Assembly (NCBI GenBank): GCA_031272615.1
Contig: JAISTL010000161.1
Location: 1-6,858, forward strand
Direction of reading: 5' to 3'
DNA: 6,858 bases
Source of the DNA: Methylobacteriaceae bacterium
Lineage (GTDB): Bacteria; Pseudomonadota; Alphaproteobacteria; Rhizobiales; Beijerinckiaceae
The notes under the pieces were generated by a model, which saw only the letters and a program-made list of their open reading frames with translations, was not told where the DNA came from and made no database searches. This document shows, in pieces, positions 1 through 5,009 of this stretch; position 1 is the stretch's first letter, and each line of letters opens with the position of its first letter. The translations under genes and the position numbers were made by a program.

Positions 1-612
1 GATTCGGTTGATGGGAGATTCGGCGCCGCCGGCCACCATGACATCCGCATCGCCGAGCGCGATAAGACGGCCGGCGTCTCCGATGGCGTGGGCTCCGGTG
101 GAGCACGCCGTGACAACCGCGTGGTTGGGGCCTTTCAGGCCGAATTCGATGGACACGTAGCCCGAGGCCAGGTTGATCAGCCTGCCCGGAATGAAGAACG
201 GTGAAACCCGACGCGGCCCGCGTTCATGGAGGATGATGGAGGTTTCATAAATTCCCGTCAGTCCGCCGATGCCGGAACCGATCAAAACCCCGGTGCTGCA
301 CTGCTCTTCGTCTGTTTTCGGGGTCCACCCTGAATCCGTGAGGGCTTGCCGGGCCGCCGCCATGGCGTAAATGATGAACGGATCAACTTTCCGCTGTTCC
401 TTCGGGTCCATCCACTGGTTGGGGTCAAAACTGCCTTCGGCCTTGTCTCCCAAGGGAATCGAACAGGCAATCCGGGTGTTCAGGTCGGATACATCAAACG
501 CCTCGATGCGCTTCGCTCCACTTTCACTCTTCAGAAGCCGTTGCCAGACAACCTCGACACCGCACCCCAAAGGGGTAACCATACCCAGGCCGGTAACCAC
601 GACACGACGCAT
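1..612 (-). CDS. fabF: 3-oxoacyl-ACP synthase II (FabF/KAS II), N-terminal part, cut by the window edge
   Basis: FabF condenses malonyl-ACP with acyl-ACP in the elongation cycle of type II fatty acid synthesis, in the cytoplasm. My translation from the minus strand gives 204 codons, open to the left edge, starting MRRVVVTGLGMVTPLGCG, the standard thiolase-fold start of FabF. The active-site cysteine is Cys170 in VTACSTGAHAIGDA, close to Cys163 of E. coli FabF. Upstream are IGSGIGGL (111-118) and FFIPGRLINLASG (139-151), also family hallmarks, and VMVAGGAES follows at 191-199. The catalytic histidines lie outside the window; about half of a typical ~415-residue protein is present. The ATG at 612 is preceded by GGAG at 619-622. 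It follows acpP in the usual order but is separated from it by a strong terminator and an AT-rich leader, so it probably has its own promoter. No frameshift is seen. Confidence 0.96.
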   Translation of the reverse strand, partial: MRRVVVTGLGMVTPLGCGVEVVWQRLLKSESGAKRIEAFDVSDLNTRIACSIPLGDKAEGSFDPNQWMDPKEQRKVDPFIIYAMAAARQALTDSGWTPKTDEEQCSTGVLIGSGIGGLTGIYETSIILHERGPRRVSPFFIPGRLINLASGYVSIEFGLKGPNHAVVTACSTGAHAIGDAGRLIALGDADVMVAGGAESPINRI

Positions 613-632
613 ATCTTACTCCGTTCGTTGTT

Positions 633-662
633 TTTATATATTTGAACTACTGTATAAAACAA
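633..662 (-). promoter_or_regulatory. candidate fabF promoter
   Basis: On the minus strand TTGTTT (657-662) and TATAAA (633-638) are separated by 18 bp, upstream of fabF and downstream of the acpP terminator. The -10 matches five of six consensus bases but the -35 is poor, and the implied leader is only about 13 nt. The whole 613-780 stretch is markedly AT-rich compared with the coding regions, which fits a promoter. The placement within it is a guess. Confidence 0.25.
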
Positions 663-770
663 AAGCTCAAGAGCTTGACGCTTTTGAGACGCCATTTTCA
701 AAATAATGAACAGGAAAAGCTTAATCGAAACCGATTACAGCCCTTGCAACGTAAAAAAAGCATCTTTTCA

Positions 771-812
771 AAAAATAATGGAGTTCGCGTCCGCAGTCGC
801 GGACGCGAACTC
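771..812 (-). terminator. strong intrinsic terminator after acpP
   Basis: Two perfect 14-bp arms, GAGTTCGCGTCCGC (781-794) and its exact reverse complement (799-812), flank a 4-nt loop. Read on the minus strand the hairpin is followed by CATTATTTTTT (780-770), a U-rich tract. The hairpin begins 21 nt after the acpP stop. The plus-strand side has no T-run after the stem, so it acts for acpP only. It separates acpP from fabF inside the fatty acid cluster. Confidence 0.88.
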
Positions 813-833
813 TCAGCGCCTGATGTGCGCCGG

Positions 834-1070
834 CTAACCGGCACTCTTTTCGAGGAAACGAACGGCGTCTCCCACCGTTAAAATGCTTTCCGCGGCTTCG
901 TCCGGGATTTCAACGTTGAACTCTTCTTCGAAGGCCATAACCAGCTCGACGGTATCGAGGCTGTCGGCACCGAGGTCATCAATGAAGTTGGCGTTATCGA
1001 CCACCTTGTCGGCATCGACGTTCAGATGTTCAATAACAATTTTCTTCACGCGCTCAGCGATATCACTCAT
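834..1070 (-). CDS. acpP: acyl carrier protein
   Basis: AcpP is the small acidic cytoplasmic carrier that holds growing acyl chains on a 4'-phosphopantetheine arm; it is the shared partner of FabD, FabF and FabG. The product is 78 residues, the usual length, and starts [20 protein letters not shown]. The attachment site is Ser37 in the invariant DSL motif of [20 protein letters not shown], followed by the acidic recognition helix and a third helix ending [13 protein letters not shown]. An in-frame GTG 25 codons upstream (1145) exists, but AAGGA at 1080-1084 lies 9 nt before the ATG at 1070 and the family begins there, so I use the short form. It sits between fabG and fabF with a 248-nt structured leader, which suggests separate promotion at high level, and ends at a strong terminator. 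Confidence 0.98.
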   Translation of the reverse strand: MSDIAERVKKIVIEHLNVDADKVVDNANFIDDLGADSLDTVELVMAFEEEFNVEIPDEAAESILTVGDAVRFLEKSAG

Positions 1071-1155
1071 AAGATTCAATCCTTGTATCACTCTTACGCG
1101 ATCCACTGCGACAGACGCCGAATCGCCCGAGTCTTTGGTCTTCACAACGGCCTTT

Positions 1156-1183
1156 CGGATGATACGGAGCCCCGTATAATCCG
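1156..1183 (-). promoter_or_regulatory. 28-nt imperfect palindrome in the acpP leader
   Basis: Arms CGGAT and ATACGG (plus strand, 1156-1167 with one intervening base) face CCGTAT and ATCCG (1172-1183) around the loop AGCC: eleven base pairs with one mismatch. It lies about 86 nt upstream of the acpP start. No T-run follows on either strand, so it is not a terminator. It could be a dimeric repressor or activator site or a leader hairpin that stabilises the abundant acpP mRNA; the sequence does not decide. Confidence 0.45.
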
Positions 1184-1199
1184 TTGAAATACAAGCCGC

Positions 1200-1227
1200 A
1201 TTTAACGCGCCCGGGCTGAAATGCCAA
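1200..1227 (-). promoter_or_regulatory. candidate acpP promoter
   Basis: On the minus strand TTGGCA (1222-1227, five of six consensus bases) and TTAAAT (1200-1205, four of six) are 16 bp apart. If used, transcription would start just before the palindrome at 1156-1183, placing that palindrome in the early transcribed leader. The assignment is tentative. Confidence 0.28.
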
Positions 1228-1242
1228 AGCGGACGCCCGATT

Positions 1243-1313
1243 GATTAGCATAGCCTGTTCCCGTTTGCGAGAGGCTTTACGCTTCTTACAGAAAAATTCA
1301 CGCGATGCTAATC
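1243..1313 (-). other. nested inverted repeats, possible three-way-junction RNA element between fabG and acpP
   Basis: Perfect 9-bp arms GATTAGCAT (minus strand, 1313-1305) and ATGCTAATC (1251-1243) enclose 53 nt. Inside, AGCCT and AGGCT (1276-1272 and 1256-1252) pair directly next to the outer stem, and within them CTCG-CAAA-CGGG forms a further 4-bp stem with a U-G pair and a CAAA loop. The remaining side holds TTTCT-GTA-AGAAG, again with a U-G pair. Both wobble pairs work only in the minus-strand transcript, which is the direction of fabG-acpP. It starts 5 nt after the fabG stop. It is not a tRNA and lacks a terminator-type U-run on the minus strand. Role unknown. Confidence 0.38.
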
Positions 1314-1318
1314 CTTTT

Positions 1319-2056
1319 TCATATCATCGCCATGCCGCCGTTCACATGAATGGTCTGCCCGGTAATATAGGCAGCCTGCTCGGAAGCGAGATAGACGACC
1401 GCGCCGGCGACATCTTCCGGAGAACCGAGGCGGGCGGCGGGAATCCGGTTTAAAATCGCCTGTTTTTGGGCATCAGTGAGGGCGTCGGTCATCGGTGTGG
1501 CGATAAAACCGGGGGCGATGCAGTTCACCGTGATATTCCGGCTGGCGACTTCGGCGGCCAGAGACCTGGCCATGCCGCCGAGCCCCGCCTTGGTTGCCGC
1601 ATAGTTGCCCTGCCCGGGATTCCCCGTGGCGCCGACGACGGAGCTGATATTGATGATTCTTCCCCAACGCCTGCGCATCATGCCCTTGATTGCGGCGCGG
1701 GTCAGCCGGAACGGCGCCGTCAGGTTGACCTGCAGAACCGCCTCCCACTCCTCGTCTTTCATCCGCATGAACAGGTTATCACGGGTGATGCCGGCGTTAT
1801 TCACAAGAATATCCAGTCCGCCCATGGCTTTTTCGGCGGCGGGGACCAGCGATTCAACCGACTCGGTGTCCGAGAGGTTTGCTTCGATCACATGCACCCG
1901 CTCCCCGAGCTCCGCCGCCAGCGCGTCCAGAACGACTCGGCGGGTTCCCGAGACAACAACCTCTGCGCCCTGTTCGTGCAGCGCTTTGGCAACGGCCTGA
2001 CCGATGCCGCCGGTGGCGCCGGTCACCAGAGCCTTCTTCCCGGTTAGAGTGAACAT
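1319..2056 (-). CDS. fabG: 3-oxoacyl-ACP reductase
   Basis: FabG is the NADPH-dependent short-chain dehydrogenase that reduces 3-oxoacyl-ACP to (3R)-hydroxyacyl-ACP in fatty acid elongation. The product is 245 residues, the family's usual size. It shows the Rossmann glycine motif TGATGGIG (12-19), NNAG (86-89), Asn111, and the catalytic Ser139, Tyr152 and Lys156 in INISSVVG and NYAATKAG. The C-terminal end, ITGQTIHVNGGMAMI, is the typical FabG ending. An in-frame TTG 20 codons earlier would overlap fabD, but AAGGAG at 2065-2070 lies 8 nt before the ATG at 2056, which decides the start. It begins 37 nt after the fabD stop, so the two genes are almost certainly co-transcribed; acpP follows after a 248-nt spacer. 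Confidence 0.97.
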   Translation of the reverse strand: MFTLTGKKALVTGATGGIGQAVAKALHEQGAEVVVSGTRRVVLDALAAELGERVHVIEANLSDTESVESLVPAAEKAMGGLDILVNNAGITRDNLFMRMKDEEWEAVLQVNLTAPFRLTRAAIKGMMRRRWGRIINISSVVGATGNPGQGNYAATKAGLGGMARSLAAEVASRNITVNCIAPGFIATPMTDALTDAQKQAILNRIPAARLGSPEDVAGAVVYLASEQAAYITGQTIHVNGGMAMI

Positions 2057-2093
2057 TGGTATTTCTCCTTGAGTTTCAGGAAACCGCTCAACC

Positions 2094-3041
2094 TTACGCC
2101 CTGAATGATTGAACAAAGGCGGCGACGTCAGCCTTCGTGCCGATGGACATGAACTGCGCGGCGGGAGCGAGGCGCTTGCCGAGCCCCGTCAGAACCTTGC
2201 CGGAGCCGATTTCATAGAAGGCTTCGACATTTTCCGACGCCATATATATCATGGATTCACGCCAGCGTACCGTGGCGGTCACCTGGCGCACCAGGCCGTC
2301 CACGAGTTTCGCCGGGTCCGATTCGGGCCGCGCCTCGACATTGATGACCACGGGGACAACCGGCGCGCCGAGCGGGACTTCCCCGAGCGCGTCACGCATG
2401 GCGTCGGCCGCCGGGGCCATCAGCGAACAATGGAAGGGCGCGGAGACGGCGAGCATGACGGCCCGCTTGGCGCCGCGGCTTTGGGCGAGCGCCGCCGCCC
2501 GTTCCACCGCCGCCTTGTGCCCGGAGACGACCACTTGCCCGTTGCCGTTGTCATTGGCGACGTCGCAGACTTCGGTTCCGGCCGCTTCCCGGGCGATGGC
2601 GTCAACAGCGTCCCGTTCCAGGCCGAGAATCGCCGCCATGGCGCCTTCACCGACGGGAACCGCCTTCTGCATGGCGTCGCCGCGGATGCGCAGCAGGCGC
2701 GCCGTGTCGCTGATGGTCAAACTGCCGGCGGCGGCCAGCGCCGAATACTCGCCGAGGGAATGCCCGGCGACATAGGCGGCCTCACGGCCGATATCGAGGC
2801 CGGCTTCAGCCTCGAGCACCCTGATGACGGCGAGACTGACCGCCATGAGCGCGGGTTGGGTGTTGGCCGTCAGGGTCAGGGTTTCGGCCGGGCCGTCCCA
2901 CATCACGGTGGAGAGCTTTTGGGAAAGGGCGTCGTCCACTTCCTCGAAGACGCGCCGTGCCTGTGGAAAATTCTCGGCCAGTTCCTTTCCCATGCCGACA
3001 GCCTGACTTCCCTGGCCGGGAAAAATTAAAGCGGTTTTCAT
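2094..3041 (-). CDS. fabD: malonyl-CoA:ACP transacylase
   Basis: FabD moves the malonyl group from CoA to AcpP, supplying the extender unit for all condensation steps. The product has 315 residues, typical for the family (about 310). The N-terminus carries FPGQGSQ (7-13); the nucleophile is Ser95 in GHSLGEYSALAAAG, with Arg120 to bind the malonyl carboxylate, His204 in SAPFHCSLM as general base, and Gln253 in VRQVTATVRW. The ending YEIGSGKVLTGLGKR is also canonical. The ATG at 3041 is preceded by AAGGA at 3049-3053 with 7 nt spacing. It is the first gene of the fab cluster, divergent from rpoZ across a 383-nt region, so its promoter should lie there. All key residues are present and no anomaly is seen. 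Confidence 0.98.
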   Translation of the reverse strand: MKTALIFPGQGSQAVGMGKELAENFPQARRVFEEVDDALSQKLSTVMWDGPAETLTLTANTQPALMAVSLAVIRVLEAEAGLDIGREAAYVAGHSLGEYSALAAAGSLTISDTARLLRIRGDAMQKAVPVGEGAMAAILGLERDAVDAIAREAAGTEVCDVANDNGNGQVVVSGHKAAVERAAALAQSRGAKRAVMLAVSAPFHCSLMAPAADAMRDALGEVPLGAPVVPVVINVEARPESDPAKLVDGLVRQVTATVRWRESMIYMASENVEAFYEIGSGKVLTGLGKRLAPAAQFMSIGTKADVAAFVQSFRA

Positions 3042-3205
3042 GGTTGATTCCTTGCTTCAGGTTTATCTTTTGTTGTCGCTTCGCCAAGCGGAGACTTGAC
3101 TACGGGTTCACGCTCAGGAATCGAATATCGTTGTTATGGGCGGGGGTTCCGCTGAAGCGCCGGCCTGTCGGCGGCACTCCGAAACCTTCCCGTGCCTGCC
3201 GACTG

Positions 3206-3228
3206 ACATCAGAAACGTGATGTGTCAA
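3206..3228 (-). promoter_or_regulatory. consensus -35 box overlapping a palindrome upstream of fabD
   Basis: On the minus strand a perfect TTGACA (3228-3223) runs into the inverted repeat ACATCA-CGTTTC-TGATGT (3223-3206), which occupies the usual spacer of a promoter. No good -10 box stands 16-18 bp downstream (CAGTCG at 17 bp), so a plain sigma-70 promoter is doubtful; an activator-dependent promoter or an operator is possible. Confidence 0.25.
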
Positions 3229-3356
3229 GGGGGGGAGGAAAAATATGGAGCGCCGGGAGCTGGAAAAAGCAGAGGAAATCGTTTCCGGATAAGGTTTTGT
3301 CGTGCTCTGCACGGCGGACGGGGCGAGGGCGCGCCACATATTTTCGTCAAATTTTC

Positions 3357-3384
3357 TTGCTATAAATCAAAAAATCGGTAAAAT
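3357..3384 (+). promoter_or_regulatory. candidate rpoZ promoter
   Basis: TTGCTA (3357-3362) and TAAAAT (3379-3384) are 16 bp apart and lie 40 nt before the rpoZ start. An overlapping alternative is the extended -10 form TGCTATAAA (3358-3366). The stretch 3341-3385 is strongly AT-rich in a GC-rich background, supporting a promoter here even if the exact boxes are uncertain. Confidence 0.38.
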
Positions 3385-3424
3385 CCGCACCCTTGTAAAT
3401 TTCCACTTATGGTAGGGATTCTTC

Positions 3425-3826
3425 ATGGCTCGCGTTACAGTTGAAGACTGCATCGACAAAGTTGACAATCGTTTTGAGCTCGTCCTGCTCGCCGGGCACC
3501 GCGCCCGCATGATTTCCGCCGGCGCCCAGATCACCATCGATCGGGATCGTGACAAGAACCCGGTGGTGGCGCTGCGTGAGATCGCCGATGAAACCATTTC
3601 ACCCGAAGATTTACGGGAGCAGCTGATTCACTCCATCCAGAAATACGTGGAAGTGGATGAACCCGAGACCGAGTCGATGCCGTTGATTCCCGGCGCGTCT
3701 CCCGCCGATGACGGGGATTTCGTCGACATGCAGCTGGAGCGCAGCCTGAGTGAGGAAGACCTGATGCGCGGCCTAGAAGGGCTCGTGACTCCCATCAGCC
3801 ATGGTCTTCACGACGACGACGATTGA
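3425..3826 (+). CDS. rpoZ: DNA-directed RNA polymerase omega subunit
   Basis: Omega binds beta-prime and helps its folding and assembly into RNA polymerase; in proteobacteria it also forms part of a ppGpp-binding site. The product is 133 residues, matching the longer alphaproteobacterial form rather than the ~90-residue E. coli one. The conserved N-terminal core is clear: [20 protein letters not shown], then [14 protein letters not shown], and [16 protein letters not shown] (about residues 43-58). The rest is an acidic tail ending HGLHDDDD, encoded by repeated GAC codons. AGGGA at 3414-3418 stands 6 nt before the ATG. It is divergent from fabD and followed by its own terminator, so it looks monocistronic. 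The genes often found after rpoZ in alphaproteobacteria (relA/spoT, pdxJ, acpS) are not here. Confidence 0.96.
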   Translation: MARVTVEDCIDKVDNRFELVLLAGHRARMISAGAQITIDRDRDKNPVVALREIADETISPEDLREQLIHSIQKYVEVDEPETESMPLIPGASPADDGDFVDMQLERSLSEEDLMRGLEGLVTPISHGLHDDDD

Positions 3827-3867
3827 GATCGCCGGGTCATCTGTTTTCCGGCGTGCCGGATGAGCGC

Positions 3868-3896
3868 AAAGGCAGACCTTCGGGGCTGCTTTTTTT
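3868..3896 (+). terminator. intrinsic terminator after rpoZ
   Basis: The stem GCAG-A-CC pairs with GG-G-CTGC around a TTCG tetraloop (3872-3889), with one internal mismatch, and is extended by three A-T pairs from AAA (3868-3870). Seven T residues follow (3890-3896). A C(UUCG)G loop plus a U-run is a classic Rho-independent terminator. It lies about 40 nt after the rpoZ stop. Confidence 0.88.
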
Positions 3897-3925
3897 GTAT
3901 GCCGGCGCCCGACGGGCCTTCGTCT

Positions 3926-3951
3926 CCCGGCGGGTCGGCTATTCCGCCGGG
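3926..3951. repeat. GC-only inverted repeat in the rpoZ-ndk spacer
   Basis: Perfect 8-bp arms CCCGGCGG (3926-3933) and CCGCCGGG (3944-3951) flank the 10-nt loop GTCGGCTATT. Neither strand has a T-run after it, so it is not a standard intrinsic terminator. It follows the rpoZ terminator by 30 nt and precedes the AT-rich putative ndk promoter. Role unknown; it could be a dispersed palindromic repeat. Confidence 0.45.
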
Positions 3952-3987
3952 GCGGGTCCTAAAACCGTTAACAAATTGTTTGCGGTC

Positions 3988-4015
3988 TTGCTCACCCGGT
4001 GAGAACGTATATATG
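3988..4015 (+). promoter_or_regulatory. candidate ndk promoter containing a 13-bp palindrome
   Basis: TTGCTC (3988-3993) and TATATG (4010-4015) are 16 bp apart; both match consensus only partly. Between them, and overlapping the -35, is the exact palindrome CTCACC-C-GGTGAG (3991-4003). A palindrome in a promoter spacer is a usual position for a repressor or activator site. The leader to ndk would be about 80 nt. Confidence 0.3.
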
Positions 4016-4104
4016 TGTCCCGGTACAATGACGGTTTTCCCGTGTCGGCATTGCAGCCGACAGCGGAGGATGCGTTTGGTTTTAACACTGTTACCGAGGT
4101 GATC

Positions 4105-4527
4105 ATGGGAGTGGAACGAACCTTTTCGCTGATCAAGCCCGATGCCACCAAGCGCGGCATCACCGGGTTGATCAATGCCGACATCGAGGGCGCCGGGCTG
4201 CGAATCGTCGCGCAAAAGCGCATCCTGATGACCCGGGCCCAGGCGGAGACCTTTTACGCGGTGCACAAGGAGCGACCGTTCTACGGAAGCCTCGTCGATT
4301 ACATGACGTCCGGGCCTGTCGTCGCCCAGGTTCTGGAAGGGGAGAACGCCGTCCTGCGCTATCGCGAAGTGATGGGCGCCACCAATCCGGAGAGCGCGCT
4401 GGAAGGAACCATCCGCAAAAAATTCGCGGTGTCGGTGACGGAGAACTCGGTTCACGGGTCCGACTCGCCGGAAAACGCCGCAACTGAAATCCGGCAGTTT
4501 TTCTCGGAAAACGAAATCGTCGGCTGA
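4105..4527 (+). CDS. ndk: nucleoside diphosphate kinase
   Basis: Ndk transfers the gamma phosphate of ATP to other nucleoside diphosphates through a phosphohistidine, balancing NTP and dNTP pools in the cytoplasm. The product has 140 residues, the standard length. It begins [18 protein letters not shown] with the conserved Lys11, and carries Tyr51, Arg87, Arg104, Asn114 and the catalytic His117 in ENSVHGSDS (113-121), the family signature. The reading frame stays open to a GTG at 4015, but the family starts at the ATG at 4105. GAGG at 4096-4099 lies 5 nt before it, and the stretch GAGGTGATC directly before the ATG matches the complement of the 16S rRNA 3' end. It follows the rpoZ terminator, and the next gene starts 43 nt after its stop without an obvious terminator, so the two may share a transcript. 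Confidence 0.98.
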   Translation: MGVERTFSLIKPDATKRGITGLINADIEGAGLRIVAQKRILMTRAQAETFYAVHKERPFYGSLVDYMTSGPVVAQVLEGENAVLRYREVMGATNPESALEGTIRKKFAVSVTENSVHGSDSPENAATEIRQFFSENEIVG

Positions 4528-4570
4528 GGATCGCCGCGCTCACAAATCGAAAGACTTCAGGAGACCACCC

Positions 4571-4930
4571 ATGGGTAAGCTATTCCGTTCCGCCGCCGTT
4601 ATTGTCGCAGTCTGCTCCATGACCGCCATCGCCTGCGCCAAGGGCTATCCCGTCCCGCGCGAATACGTGCCCGATCCGGCGTTGCAACGCGCCTCGATGG
4701 CCAATCTCCAGGCGCGCGCCTCGAAGGGGTGCGTCGTGATGCAGACCCGCGACGCCCTCACTCAGGATGACAAGGAAGTGCGCCGCAAGTGTGACTGCTA
4801 TGCCTCGGCGACGCTGAAATCCTTCACGCCGACGGAAGTCCAGTTCTATCGCGATAACGGCTATTTTGACGACAGCGGACGCGAAAAGGGCTTCAAGGCC
4901 TTGGATGCCTGTGGTCTGAAGCGGCCGTAG
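4571..4930 (+). CDS. small exported protein of unknown function with four mature cysteines
   Basis: I do not recognise this 119-residue protein. The first 23 residues look like a Sec signal peptide: a basic start (MGKLFR), a hydrophobic stretch (7-21), and a type I cleavage motif ACA before Lys24. Cys22 in TAIAC is not a good lipobox, because Ala rather than Leu/Val/Ile is at -3, though lipidation is not excluded. The mature part (~96 residues) has Cys54, a CDC pair (Cys74, Cys76) and Cys114 near the C-terminus, which suggests disulfides in the periplasm or metal binding. Mature residues are charged and there is no second membrane segment. AGGAG at 4559-4563 lies 7 nt before the ATG. It follows ndk by 43 nt and has the same codon character as its neighbours. 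Confidence 0.85.
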   Translation: MGKLFRSAAVIVAVCSMTAIACAKGYPVPREYVPDPALQRASMANLQARASKGCVVMQTRDALTQDDKEVRRKCDCYASATLKSFTPTEVQFYRDNGYFDDSGREKGFKALDACGLKRP

Positions 4931-4984
4931 CGGCTCTTTTCTCCCGGTTTGACAACCAACGGCGCCCCCGGAGGCAGCAGCCTG

Positions 4985-5009
4985 CCGGCGGTTATCTCCG
5001 GCCGGTTTT
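4985..5009 (+). terminator. weak terminator-like hairpin between convergent genes
   Basis: CCGGCGG (4985-4991) pairs with CCGGCCGG (4998-5005) with one bulged G around the loop TTATCT, followed by only four Ts (5006-5009). A second small hairpin, GGCAG-CAGC-CTGCC (4973-4986), overlaps its left edge. The hairpin ends at the stop codon of the convergent dehydrogenase gene. It may end plus-strand transcripts; on the minus strand no T-run follows. Confidence 0.42.

Larger units (their letters stand above)
3042..3424. other. 383-nt divergent intergenic region between fabD and rpoZ
   Basis: No convincing protein gene is present; longer reading frames on both strands here have no family-like composition and lack suitable starts. 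It should contain promoters for both fabD and rpoZ. Visible elements are a small hairpin CGCTT-CGCC-AAGCG (3077-3090) in the fabD leader, a consensus TTGACA on the minus strand beside a palindrome (3206-3228), a 15-codon reading frame with a strong ribosome site (3245-3292, plus), and promoter-like AT-rich sequence just before rpoZ. A tRNA was looked for and not found. Confidence 0.6.

Noticed and set aside
834..1145. Longer acpP product of 103 residues starting at GTG 1145
   Set aside because: No ribosome site precedes the GTG, the extra 25 residues are not part of any ACP, and a good site stands before the ATG at 1070.
1063..1251. 62-codon minus-strand reading frame just upstream of acpP
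   Set aside because: It starts within the inverted repeat, overlaps the acpP start in another frame, has no ribosome site and crosses the palindromic leader.
1243..1313. tRNA-like reading of the 71-nt folded element
   Set aside because: Length and outer stem are tRNA-sized, but there is no GTTCRAAYC T-loop, no D-loop and no plausible anticodon arm on either strand.
1466..2047. 193-codon plus-strand reading frame opposite fabG
   Set aside because: Antisense to an intact FabG, no ribosome site, composition typical of a GC-rich shadow frame.
2109..3029. 306-codon plus-strand reading frame opposite fabD
   Set aside because: It lies entirely antisense to a canonical FabD with all catalytic residues. 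Its product is rich in Arg, Gly and His, as expected of the complement of GC-rich codons, and resembles no family.
3061..3130. Possible tRNA in the fabD-rpoZ spacer (a GGGTTCA-like stretch)
   Set aside because: No acceptor stem pairs around it and no anticodon arm can be placed.
4015..4104. 30-codon N-terminal extension of ndk from GTG 4015
   Set aside because: No ribosome site; it would start inside the promoter-like TATATG; Ndk proteins begin at the downstream ATG.
3808..4455. 215-codon minus-strand reading frame opposite ndk
   Set aside because: It covers ndk, the rpoZ terminator and the ndk promoter region in antisense, with an Arg/His/Gly-rich product and no family resemblance.
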